A DNA stretch of 64,000 bases from Archivesica marissinica (Eukaryota; Mollusca; Bivalvia; Venerida; Vesicomyidae): assembly GCA_014843695.1 (NCBI GenBank), contig CM026401.1, forward strand, positions 32,433,792-32,497,791, written 5' to 3'. The notes below the pieces were generated by a model, which saw only the letters and a program-made list of their open reading frames with translations, was not told the DNA's origin and ran no database searches. Shown one piece after another: positions 25,085 to 34,542 of the stretch. Every line of letters starts with the position of its first letter. Positions within the stretch are counted from its first letter, which is position 1. A program made the position numbers and the translations under genes.

Positions 25085-25807
25085 CTATAAAACACATACA
25101 AACATACCTTCCCATCCGACATCACAGTTGCACAATGCTATAGTGCTAGAATACACATACAAACATACCTTCCCATCCGACATCGCAGTTGCACAATGCT
25201 AGTATACACATACAAACATACCTTCTCATCCAACATCGCAGTTGCACAATGCTAGTATACACATACAAACATAACTTCCCATCCGACATCGCAGTTGCAC
25301 AATGCTATAGCGCTAGAATACAGATACAAACATAACTTCCCATCCGACATCGCATTTGCACAATGCTATAGTGCTAGAATACACATACAAACATACCTTC
25401 CCATCCGACATCGCAGTTGCACAATGCTATAGTGCTAGAATACACATACAAACATACCTTCCCATCCGACATCGCATTTGCACGATGCTATAGCACTAGA
25501 ATACACATACAAACATACCTTCCCATCCGACATCACAGTTGCACAATGCTATAGTGCTAGAATACACATACAAACATACCTTCCCATCCGACATCACAGT
25601 TGCACAATGCTATAGTGCTAGAATACACATACAAACATACCTTCCCATCCGACATCGCAGTTGCACAATGCTAGTATACACATACAAACATACCTTCTCA
25701 TCCAACATCGCAGTTGCACAATGCTAGTATACACATACAAACATAACTTCCCATCCGACATCGCAGTTGCACAATGCTATAGCGCTAGAATACACATACA
25801 AACATAC
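25085..25807 (-). repeat. 61-bp array carrying exon end and donor of EGF module 1
   Basis: About 12 units; full units are 61 bp and some are shortened to about 51 bp by loss of TATAGTGCTAG-type sequence. Minus-strand unit: ATAGCATTGTGCAACTGCGA, TGTCGGATGGGAAG, donor GTATGTTTGTATGTG. It repeats the coding end IA-CNCDVGWEG of the exon at 25944-25808. Read-through past the true donor meets TAG within 30 nt. Confidence 0.93.
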
Positions 25808-25944
25808 CTTCCCATCCTACATCGCAGTTGCACGATGCTATAGCGCTAGTATACACACACTGTCCGTGATTCATGCAGCCAGTGCATAATGACACAAACA
25901 GCATCTGTTTGGACGATGATGCCATGCCATCGTCTGCATACACA
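25808..25944 (-). CDS. Exon: EGF-like module 1
   Basis: This 137-nt exon (phase 2 to 1) follows TTTACAG and ends ...CDVGWEG at donor GTATGT. It reads VYADDGMASSSKQ, then CTGCMNHGQCVY, then SCNCDVGWEG, an EGF pattern with a 'NHGxC' loop and a 'CxCxxGWxG' end. About 12 tandem copies of the exon 3' end plus donor follow (61-bp array). A Val-Gly codon pair (GTA GGA) distinguishes this copy from most array copies, which read GTC GGA. Confidence 0.83.
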
Positions 25945-26004
25945 CTGTAAAGACAAAAATAAAATGACATCGTTGATGTGCTAACGATACCAAGAGGATT
26001 CTTT

Positions 26005-26248
26005 GTTTTGGTTTTACGCCATCATCAGCACAATTTTGGGTTATGTCGCCGTCGGGCAGTTTACCTAACAACACCTGTCCTGGGCAGGCTCATGCGGCTA
26101 ACCAGTTCTTGGTACACCAACCTCCGTAAGAAACTACCAACTTTTTCATATAAACTGAGACACGACCTGAGCGGGGCTCGAACCCGTGATGATAGGTTAC
26201 AGTGGTATACAAGTCAGGGACCGTAACCACTCGACCACGAAGGTGGAC
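26005..26248 (-). mobile_element. SINE family A (tRNA-like), full-length copy
   Basis: Reverse-oriented copy of the element at 39632-39888. It has a tRNA-like head (GTGGTCGAGTGGTTACGGTC on the minus strand), a B-box GGGTTCGAGCCCC and a conserved body ending in ACGCCATCATCAGC on the plus strand. Further copies are at 28676, 30708 and 44900. Confidence 0.82.
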
Positions 26249-26510
26249 CTTATTTATTGTGAGGAAGTTATGGCTTGTGGAAATTTGGTGTGGCCCTTTT
26301 CAAGTGGTCATGAAGGATTCTTCACGTCCGTGATTGTCAGAGGGTTCAAATTTCCCCGAAATGTTAATATTTTCACAAAATTACAAAAATCAGTAGAAAT
26401 TTAACTTTTTCCTTCTCTATTCCCTATTATGTATATAAATATTTTAAATGTCCCCTTTACGATTAGATGTTTGTTCCTCATGTGCGTAGGTAAGAATTGC
26501 ATGTCCTGGT
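26249..26510. other. Intron, no feature seen
   Basis: Short unique-looking intron between a SINE and the donor of the Ig-like exon. I see no conserved coding signal. Confidence 0.55.
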
Positions 26511-26513
26511 TAC

Positions 26514-26718
26514 CTTATGTTGACTGGCTGCACATCTGCAATCTTCCAGTGGTACGTGAAGTTTCTCTCCGCCGTCTCAGTGACTGCTTCAGGACCATTG
26601 AAGTACACAGTGACATTGTCACCGTCAGTATCATCCACCATAACTTCTATCGTTACTGTATCGCTTAATTTAGCTTCAATTTTACTCTGCTTAAATCTGA
26701 CCGTTGGTGCAGAGTTTT
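26514..26718 (-). CDS. Exon: Ig/cadherin-like beta-sandwich domain
   Basis: This 205-nt exon (phase 1 to 2) follows TTACAG and ends ...PVNI at donor GTAACC. It reads NSAPTVRFKQ, TVTIEVMVDDTDGDNVTVYF, ETAERNFTYHW and ADVQPVNI. The 'vx-DxDGDxVTvyf...ftxxW' pattern resembles the short Ig-like or cadherin-like domain found between the post-VWD segment and the EGF modules in invertebrate mucin-like proteins. I cannot assign the fold with certainty from the sequence alone. Confidence 0.8.
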
Positions 26719-26849
26719 CTGTAAGTAAAACACATTGAAGAGTATTAGTTACTTCATACGATGATTCAAGGCCAATGTCTCCAGAATGACATAGGGTAGA
26801 GTACTCAAGTCTTGTTGAAAAGGTATTCCTCCCCCCCCGCCCCAAATAA

Positions 26850-27060
26850 TTGTAGCAGACGACAATTTATTAATGTGTCTTTTTATTATTTGTAACTGAA
26901 AATATGTTGTGGAATTTCATTGGAACTAATGAAGTGGCATGATACATGTATATGACCGTAAAGCGTGCACAGAGTATGGTAGACACATGTGATAAGCAGC
27001 CACTCTGTTTTTCCCAAGACTGGCTGCTTAACACAGGTTTATCTGCAATGTTGGTATTGA
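26850..27060 (+). repeat. Dispersed repeat copy 2 and a GGCTGCTTAA repeat fragment
   Basis: Bases 26850-26935 are the reverse complement of 7725-7812. Bases 27008-27035 (GACTGGCTGCTTAACACAGG) pair with inverted copies at 27765-27920 that carry several GTGGCTGCTTAAT motifs. A C-rich run lies at 26829-26845. Confidence 0.6.
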
Positions 27061-27065
27061 AAACC

Positions 27066-27645
27066 TTACTGTCAATTGCTTGTATGGATAATCTTCCCTT
27101 CCTATTGTTGGTATGGATAATCTCCCTTCCTATTGTTGGTATGGATAATCTCCCTTCCTATTGTTGGTATGGATACTCTCCCTTACTATTGTTGGTATGG
27201 ATAAACTCCCTTACTAGTGTTGGTATGGATAACCTCCCTTCCTATTGCTGGTATGGATAATCTCCCTTCCTATTGTTGGTATGGATACTCTCCCTTCCTA
27301 TTGTTGGTATGGATAATCCCCCTTACTATTGCTGGTATGGATAATCTCCCTTCCTAATGTTGGTATGGATAATCTCCCTTCCTATTGTTGGTATGGATAA
27401 TCTCCCTTCTTATTGTTGGTATGGATAATCTCCCTTACTATTGTTGGTATGGATAATCTCCCTTACTAGTGTTGGTATGGATAACCTCCCTTCCTATTGC
27501 TGGTATGGATACTCTCCCTTCCTATTGTTGGTATGGATAATCTCCCTTCCTATTGTTGGTATGGATAATCTCCCTTCCTATTGTTGGTATGGATAATCTC
27601 CCTTACTATTGCTGGTATGGATAACCTCCCTTCCTATTGATGGAA
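27066..27645. repeat. 28-bp minisatellite
   Basis: About 20 units of TTGGTATGGATAATCTCCCT plus TCCTATTG, with point variants (ACTC/ACCTCC and GCTGG). It is intronic between the post-VWD exon and the Ig-like exon and does not match any exon in the window. Confidence 0.93.
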
Positions 27646-28325
27646 TCTAAAAACTTCCTTTCTGATGTTGGTATTGAATACTTCCCATTTAAAAACAATG
27701 TCAAGATATCAATGGAAATAATTTTGCTTACTGTAGCATAGTTGTCATAAATACAGTCAAACCTGTCTTAAGCAGCCAGCCACGGGAACCACAGAAGTGG
27801 CTGCTTGGCACAAGTGGCTGCTTAATAGAGGTCAAATGTATAACAAATCCCCAAACTGGGGATCTGGAAACTGGCTGCTTAATACAGGTTGGCTGCTTAA
27901 TGGGGTGACCACTAACACAGGTGTGACTGTAATTCTGTTTATTTAACGGACACAAATATGGTTATGATTGGGCTACACTCAATCCTGTGACATTAGGGTC
28001 AAATATCCACTTCCTGTCATTAAGGTTTGGTCCATCTTCAAAGCTGTTTTTATCATTTACTCAACATTTTAGAAACGTTTTAATATTATTTCAGTTTGTT
28101 TGTTCGGGTGTTACGCCTGCATCATCAACATTTTGGGCTATATCGTTGGCGAGCAGTTTACCTAACAACACATCCTGAGCAGGTTCCAGCGGTTAACCAG
28201 TACTTGGTGCACCAACATCCGTAAGAAACGGTCAACTTTTATGGACAGCTGAAATCTCTAATTAATAATAATATTTATGGACAGCTGAAACTCTAAAAAT
28301 AGAGAGGTTATTTATGGATGACATA
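27646..28325 (-). mobile_element. Intron with GGCTGCTTAA repeats and a partial SINE family A copy
   Basis: Bases 27765-27930 hold several degenerate GTGGCTGCTTAAT motifs. Bases 28108-28235 are a reverse partial copy of SINE family A (body only: GGGTGTTACGCCTGCATCAT to GTAAGAAACGGTCAAC). The rest is AT-rich. Confidence 0.65.
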
Positions 28326-28326
28326 C

Positions 28327-28578
28327 TTGCTACAAGGGAAACAATGACAGCGTCTAGTGCAGCAGTTTGAGTCTGGGCAGCAATTGCTTTATTGAGAGTG
28401 GCAAGGTAGTCAAACAAACAAGCAATATTGTCCACCGAACCACACATTTTCTTTGCCTCATCGATCTGTGTCTGGTTGAAGTCCTCGATAAACAGTGGTT
28501 GGAACTCGGGGTACTGGAAATCTGTATGCTGTTTCCCGGCTCGATATTGGAACCGGCTTGTTGTCGAATTGGTCCTCC
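28327..28578 (-). CDS. Exon: conserved post-VWD segment
   Basis: This 252-nt exon (phase 1 to 1) follows TTTTCAG and ends ...VSLVAS at donor GTATGT. Motifs are FQYPEFQPLFIEDF, AKKMCGSVDNIACLFDYLAT and KAIAAQTQTAALDAV. The 'F-PLF-ed------a--lCg---xC-fD--aT' pattern is the segment that follows VWD in SUSD2 and MUC4, with two Cys probably forming a disulphide. Confidence 0.9.
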
Positions 28579-28675
28579 CTGAAAATCAAACATTCTTAAA
28601 ACATAATTCAGTATCTTGTATATGAAACAGGATTCACATTAAATTCAAATCTGTGCTAAAAGAATTTATTTATTT

Positions 28676-28931
28676 ATATTTCGGGTTTTACGCCTGCATC
28701 AGCACCATTTTGGGCTATATCGCCGGCGGGCAGTTTACCTAACAACACCTTTCCTGGGCAGGCTCCAGCGGTTAACCTGTACTTAGGTGCACCAACCTAC
28801 GTAAGAAACTGCCAACTTTTTCATATAAATGAGACACGGCCTGAGCGGGGCTCGAACCCGTGACCATCAGTGATGATAGGTTACAGTGGTATACAAGTCA
28901 GCGACCTTAATCACTCAACCACGGAGGCGGA
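28676..28931 (-). mobile_element. SINE family A (tRNA-like), full-length copy
   Basis: Reverse orientation. Contains CGGGTTTTACGCCTGCATCA at the body end, CTCGAACCCGTGACCATCAG over the B-box and CCACGGAGGCGGA at the head end. It lies in the intron between the VWD end exon and the post-VWD exon. Confidence 0.85.
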
Positions 28932-29102
28932 TCTGTGCTAAAATAATAAAGTCCACTCATTAAAATGCTGCCTCCAAACAATACCACTTTAATCTACTTA
29001 ATCTACAACCAGAACATTATCAATGCTTATAGAATCATCTAGGAGGGACTAGTACTGTCAGATGGATTGCTTGACAATGATTCCTATGTGTATATGCATT
29101 AG

Positions 29103-30012
29103 AGGATACAAGAAGTGAAGAATGTACAAAGAAAGGACTTAGAAGAGAAGGACATAGAATGGGAAGACATCGAACAGAAGGATATTGAAGGGAAGGACTT
29201 GGAAGGGAAGCATATTGAAGGAAAGAACTTGGAAGGGAAGGACTTGGAAGGGAAGGATGAAGAAGGGAAGTGGGAGACATAGAAGTGGCGATATAGAAGT
29301 TGAGAATACAGAAGGAGGACAAAGATGGGAATGATTAGAAGTGGAAGACATCGAAGGGGAGGACATAGAAAGGGAGGAGATAGAAAGGAATAACTTAGAA
29401 GAGGAGGACTTTGATGGGAATGACTTAGACGGGAATGACATTAAAGTGGAGGACTTAGAATGGAAGGACTTAGAAATGGAGGACATAGAAGGGGAGGCAT
29501 TGGAAGTGGAATAGGACTTAGTTGATAAAGGAATGACTTAGAAGGGGAGGACATAGAATAGGACAGATAAGGGAATGACTTAGAAGGGGGGGACATGGAA
29601 GGGAAGAACTTAAAAGAAGGGAAGGACATAGGATAGGACTTAGTTGATAAGGGAATGACTTAGAAGGGGAGGACATAGAAGGGAAGAACTTAAAAGAAGG
29701 GAAGGACATAGGATAGGACTTAGTTGATAAGGGAATGACTTAGAAGGGGGGGACATGGAATAGGACAGATAAGGGAATGACTTAGAAGGGGGGGACATGG
29801 AAGGGAAGAACTTAAAAGAAGGGAAGGACATAGGATAGGACTTAGTTGATAAGGGAATGACTTAGAAGGGGGGGACATAGAATAGGACAGATAAGGAATG
29901 ACTTAGAAGGGGGGGACATGGAAGGGAAGAACTCAGATGAAGGGAAGGACATAGGATAGGACTTAGTTGATAAGGGAATGACTTAGAAGGGGAGGACATA
30001 GAAGGGAATGAC
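29103..30012. repeat. Purine-rich degenerate array (GGAAGGACATAGAAG-like)
   Basis: Strongly strand-biased G/A array. From 29103 to 29510 it is made of short degenerate units such as GGGAAGGACTTGGAA. From 29510 to 30012 longer composite units of roughly 120-130 bp recur (GGACTTAGTTGATAAGGGAA, TGACTTAGAAGGGG, GACATAGAA). It could adopt triplex or H-DNA structure. It is not related to the flanking exons. Confidence 0.88.
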
Positions 30013-30184
30013 TTTGCAGGAATGAACCATGTGGATTTAAATGTATTGCGTAAGGACACCACAACCGTGGCTATATATAAGCCGAGCTCAAGCTTACAAC
30101 CCCATGGATACAAAGGCAGATAATGTATCCACGGAGGCTAATTAACTCATGTTCTAACTCTAAAATTAACAATGTGGGGGGGGG

Positions 30185-30420
30185 GCCTCGATGATCGAGT
30201 GGTTTGGTTAAGGTCGTTGACTTAAAATCACTTACCCCTCAAGCTGACTTGTGGTAGGTCGGTGGTTCTAACCATGTATGTGTCCATCCTTGAAATACTG
30301 TTCGAAGAGGCACCAGGCAGGGTTCTCCCACCAACAATAGTAGTTGGAGAGTAGACATATGATCTGTTGGTGCGACTTTAGAACTCCAAAACAAACAAAC
30401 AAAACGAACAACGCCCCAAA
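30185..30420 (+). mobile_element. SINE-like element (family D) with tRNA-like head
   Basis: Starts GCCTCGATGATCGAGTGGTT, similar to the tRNA head of family A, but with a different body and an AACAAACAAACAAAACGAAC tail. It ends just before the donor of the VWD end exon at 30433, within about 15 bp. Confidence 0.65.
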
Positions 30421-30432
30421 TTGTAATCTTAC

Positions 30433-30633
30433 ATGTTTCTCCATAGGCAAATATCTGTCTCTCCGTAATGTTGGATGGCAGGACAGTTCCATTAGGGAAC
30501 GCAAAATCATTGCTCGAATCATCATCGTTGTTGCCAAAGAGACCAGCCGATGTGTGATTGACTCGGAAGTGTTGTGGTATTGTCAATGAGGAGTCCAGTA
30601 ACTCGAGCGTTATAGCAACTCTAATAGTGATGC
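30433..30633 (-). CDS. Exon: end of VWD domain
   Basis: This 201-nt exon (phase 1 to 1) follows CTTCAG and ends ...AYGET at donor GTAAGA. It contains GITIRVAITLELL, GLFGNNDDDSSNDFAFPNG and TVLPSNITERQIFAYGETW, with the final W completed by the next exon. 'GLxGNxDxDxxNDF--PNGT' is the hallmark of the VWD C-terminal half. Asn-rich glycosylation sequons (NHT, NGT, NIT) are present. Confidence 0.93.
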
Positions 30634-30707
30634 CTGAAGAAACAGATGTATCGTGATTACTTGGTTTATACAAATCTTAGCTTGATCGCAAAACAATGTT
30701 ATGTTAT

Positions 30708-31052
30708 ATTTCGGGTTTTACGCCTGCATTTTGGGCTATATCGCCGGCGGGCAGTTTACCTAACAACACCTTTCCTGGGCAGGCTCCAGCGGTTAACCAG
30801 TACTTGGGTGCACCAACCTCCGTAAGAAACTGCCAACTTTTTCATATAAATGAGACACGGCCTGAGCGGGGCTCGAACCAGTGACCATCAGTGATGATAG
30901 GTTACAGTGGTATACAAGTCAGCGACCTTAACCACTCGACCACGGAGGCAGGATTGCGAAACAAGTTCTTACAACTTATATTGATCACTCTCGAGACCTC
31001 ATTTCTGATGGAATCCATCGCCACGAGGGAGAGAGAAGAGGCAGTGTGGAAT
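30708..31052 (-). mobile_element. SINE family A abutting a SINE family B 3' fragment
   Basis: Bases 30708-30951 are a reverse family A copy lacking a short body segment (CAGCACCATT). Bases 30953-31052 are the reverse 3' part of family B, from GATTGCGAAACAAG to GAGAAGAGGCAGTGTGG. The fragment faces the next, plus-strand family B copy, forming an inverted pair. Confidence 0.78.
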
Positions 31053-31061
31053 TTAAATGAC

Positions 31062-31285
31062 TGCTCTAGCGATCGCTTCAGGTGCAAAAGGTACGGAGTT
31101 CGAGCCCAACTGGAGCCATTACGATTGTGCCCTTAGGCAAGGCATTTAAAGTCCACGTTGCCTCTTCTCTCTCCCTCGTGGTGATTAATTCCATCAGGAA
31201 TGAGGTCTCGAGAGTGATTAATACAAGTTGTAAGAACTTGTTTCGCAATCGAGCTAAATTAAATTTGTATAAACTTTTAACTTTG
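31062..31285 (+). mobile_element. SINE family B copy
   Basis: Tail-to-head body with GAGTTCGAGCCCAACTGGAG, a CCTTAGGCAAGGCATTTAAA motif and an AATTAAATTTGTATAAACTT tail. The tRNA head is degenerate (TAGCGATCGCTTCAGGTGC). It ends at the start of the 95-bp array. Confidence 0.78.
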
Positions 31286-31299
31286 AAATTGTGTGATAT

Positions 31300-33141
31300 A
31301 TGAAAGAGGAACGTACCATTAGAGAAGACGACATCCATACTTGTGTTGGAGATGTTCCAGATGATGCTATCCCTGTGGACAATGGTGGTGATATGTGGAA
31401 GAGGAACCTACCATTAGAGAAGACGACATCCATACTTGTGTTGGAGATGTTCCAGATGATGATATCTCTGTGGACAATGGTGGTGATATGTGGAAGAGGA
31501 ACCTACCATTAGAGAAGACGACATCCATACTTGTGTTGGAGATCTTCCGGATGACGATATCTCTGTGGACAATGGTGGTGATATGTGGAAGAGGAACCTA
31601 CCATTAGAGAAGACGACATCCATACTTGTGTTGGAGATGTTCCAGATGATGATATCTCTGTGGACAATGGTGGTGATATGTGGAAGAGGAACCTACCATT
31701 AGAGAAGACGACATCCATACTTGTGTTGGAGATGTTCCAGATGATGATATCTCTGTGGACAATGGTGGTGATATGTGGAAGAGGAACCTACCATTAGAGA
31801 AGACGACATCCATACTTGTGTTGGAGATCTCCGGATGACGATATCTCTGTGGACAATGGTGGTGATATGTGGAAGAGGAACCTACCATTAGAGAAGACGA
31901 CATCCATACTTGTGTTGGAGATGTTCCAGATGATGATATCTCTGTGGACAATGGTGGTGATATGTGGAAGAGGAACCTACCATTAGAGAAGACGACATCC
32001 ATACTTGTGTTGGAGATGTTCCAGATGATGATATCTCTGTGGACATTGGTGGTGATATGTGGAAGAGGAACCTACCATTAGAGAAGACGACATCCATACT
32101 TGTGTTGGAGATGTTCCAGATGATGATATCTCTGTGGACAATGGTGGTGATATGTGGAAGAGGAACGTACCATTAGAGAAGACGACATCCATACTTGTGT
32201 TGGAGATGTTCCAGATGATGCTATCCCTGTGGACAATGGTGGTGATATGTGGAAGAGGAACCTACCATTAGAGAAGACGACATCCATACTTGTGTTGGAG
32301 ATGTTCCAGATGATGATATCTCTGTGGACAATGGTGGTGATATGTGGAAGAGGAACCTACCATTAGAGAAGACGACATCCATACTTGTGTTGGAGATCTT
32401 CCGGATGACGATATCTCTGTGGACAATGGTGGTGATATGTGGAAGAGGAACCTACCATTAGAGAAGACGACATCCATACTTGTGTTGGAGATGTTCCAGA
32501 TGATGATATCTCTGTGGACAATGGTGGTGATATGTGGAAGAGGAACCTACCATTAGAGAAGACGACATCCATACTTGTGTTGGAGATGTTCCAGATGATG
32601 ATATCTCTGTGGACAATGGTGGTGATATGTGGAAGAGGAACCTACCATTAGAGAAGACGACATCCATACTTGTGTTGGAGATCTTCCGGATGACGATATC
32701 TCTGTGGACAATGGTGGTGATATGTGGAAGAGGAACCTACCATTAGAGAAGACGACATCCATACTTGTGTTGGAGATGTTCCAGATGATGATATCTCTGT
32801 GGACAATGGTGGTGATATGTGGAAGAGGAACCTACCATTAGAGAAGACGACATCCATACTTGTGTTGGAGATGTTCCAGATGATGATATCTCTGTGGACA
32901 TTGGTGGTGATATGTGGAAGAGGAACCTACCATTAGAGAAGACGACATCCATACTTGTGTTGGAGATGTTCCAGATGATGATATCTCTGTGGACAATGGT
33001 GGTGATATGTGGAAGAGGAACGTACCATTAGAGAAGACGACATCCATACTTGTGTTGGAGATGTTCCAGATGATGCTATCCCTGTTCCAGATGATGCTAT
33101 CCCTGTGGACAATGGTGGTGATATGTGGAAGAGGAACCTAC
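31300..33141 (-). repeat. 95-bp array carrying exon end and donor of VWD exon 3
   Basis: About 20 units of 95 bp. On the minus strand each contains TTGTCCACAG (acceptor-like), then GATATC..., CTCCAACACAAGTATGGATG, TCGTCTTCTCTAATG, then donor GTAGGTTCC or GTACGTTCC. This repeats the exon segment ISNTSMDVVFSNG. Two unit types (GGAACATCTCC and GGAAGATCTCC) alternate in blocks, and a set of units near 31300-32160 recurs near 32160-33140. The GGAAG form matches the true exon. Confidence 0.95.
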
Positions 33142-33282
33142 CATTAGAGAAGACGACATCCATACTTGTGTTGGAGATCTTCCGGATGACGATATCCCTG
33201 TGGACAATGGTGGTGACATTCTGCAGGAAGTCCAGGGTATTATCCACTGCCTCCGACCACGTATTACTGAACAGGATAAAAC
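33142..33282 (-). CDS. Exon: VWD domain, third segment
   Basis: This 141-nt exon (phase 1 to 1) follows GTGTAG. It reads FILFSNTWSEAVDNTLDF, then VHRDIVIRKISNTSMDVVFS, ending ...SNG at donor GTAGGT. It is the VWD segment with alternating beta-strands 'v-I----s--v-V-F--G'. Its last 50 or so nt plus donor are repeated about 20 times as the 95-bp array directly downstream. Confidence 0.85.
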
Positions 33283-33577
33283 CTACACGAAGAAACAAGA
33301 GGCTGATGACAAGTGGGAGATTGCGAGCATAGGAGAACTGCCGAACAAACAAGATATTTTCTCACTATGTGGTCACGGAGGGCCACGAAATACGGAACCA
33401 CATCAGACGCTATGCTACAGGTCTTCAAGAGCGAGTATTTTTCGCAGGTGTGTGTAAAATCTAATTGCTCAATCAGCAATAATGCTCTGTTCGACAGTTT
33501 ACGTCATTATCGCTTACAGCATTTGCAAAAATATAATTGTAAATACATGCATCGAACAATTAACTTCACAGGTGAAG

Positions 33578-33810
33578 TCGTGATAGCACCATGGATGCGC
33601 GTTCGCTTCAGGTGCGAAAGGTCCGGAGTTCGAGCCCCACTGGAGCCGTTACGATTGTGCCCTTAGGCAAGGCATTTAAATTCCACGTTGCCGCTTCTCT
33701 CTCCCTCGTGGTGATGGATTCCATCAGGAATGAGGTCTCGAGAATGATTTATATAAGTTGAAATAACTTGTTTCGCAATCGAGCTAAAATAAATTTGTAT
33801 AAACTAACTT
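33578..33810 (+). mobile_element. SINE family B copy
   Basis: Begins GTCGTGATAGCACCATGGAT and carries GAGTTCGAGCCCCACTGGAG and a TAAATTTGTATAAACTAA tail. Located in the intron upstream of VWD exon 3. Confidence 0.8.
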
Positions 33811-33885
33811 CACAGGTCATTGACCGGAACATAACATGGATATTGTTCCCAAATATGGAGAACAAGTTTAAACTTTATTTATTTT

Positions 33886-34095
33886 ACAACGATTGCGAAG
33901 CAAGTTTTAACAACTTATATCAATCACTCTCGTTGGCGCGGATAAAAGCGTAAATGTAGTCATTCGTGTGGGAGGAAACCGGAGTACCCGGAAAAAACCC
34001 ACCTGTCCGATCTGGCGACCACTGTACCATCTTACATACTTCCCGGTCCGAGGATCGTACCTGGTTTGCATTGGTGAGAAGCGAGCGCAGAGAAT
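33886..34095 (-). mobile_element. SINE family C, tRNA-derived with conserved central domain
   Basis: Reverse copy of the elements at 37978 and 46088. Contains the conserved GTGTGGGAGGAAACCGGAGT and the tRNA-like head end with GAACC-type B-box complement. The central motif (plus sense TACTCCGGTTTCCTCCCACA) resembles the conserved core shared by several animal SINEs; I rely on memory for that comparison. Confidence 0.75.
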
Positions 34096-34249
34096 AAAGA
34101 CCACAAGTTGCATCAGTCTATGGGTGCGAAATGGGAGACTCCCGACGAAATTGGGAGACTCCCGACGAAATCGGGAGAGTTGGCAGGTATGCATAATGGA
34201 CATTGGTTTGATGATATATTTGACACAGATCATCAGCTAGTATACATAC

Positions 34250-34378
34250 CGTCCTTAGCAAGGTTGTCCTCAACATGGAAATATGCTCCGCTTATCTTGT
34301 CTTCTGCTGTGAAAGCTGTGAACACTGTAGCGTTAATCAGCTCTCCTGTTGTGGTGGAGACGATTGGTTCTGTGCGAC
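34250..34378 (-). CDS. Exon: VWD domain, second segment
   Basis: This 129-nt exon (phase 1 to 1) follows TTTACAG and ends ...NLAKDG at donor GTATGT. It reads GRTEPIVSTTTGELINATVF followed by TAFTAEDK. The junction with the previous exon, ...VFVMQ-GRTEP..., is the 'xVQGR' strand expected in VWD, so no exon is missing between 34.4 and 37.8 kb. A Tc1-like element and a 31-bp array occupy that intron. Confidence 0.88.
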
Positions 34379-34426
34379 CTGTAAATAAATATAGAGTAAC
34401 GAGGTCAAGGTTGATCAATTTTGGGA

Positions 34427-34540
34427 AGAGCTGTCTCTAATGTTGTAAGAACTTGTGGCTCGACCCATTTTTGCTTTCTTTGCATATATTGTATGTAGAT
34501 TCTGTGTCATCATAGAGCAAAATAAAACATGATTGAACTA
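34427..34540 (+). mobile_element. Diverged retroelement tail
   Basis: CTCTAATGTTGTAAGAACTT to AATAAAACATGATTGAACTA. This matches the insertion at 7029-7163 and ends exactly where the Tc1-like element begins. Confidence 0.6.
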
Positions 34541-34542
34541 TA

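Noticed and set aside
26429..26738. Plus-strand frame over the Ig-like exon
   Set aside because: Shadow of the real minus-strand exon at 26718-26514, which has the splice sites and domain pattern.
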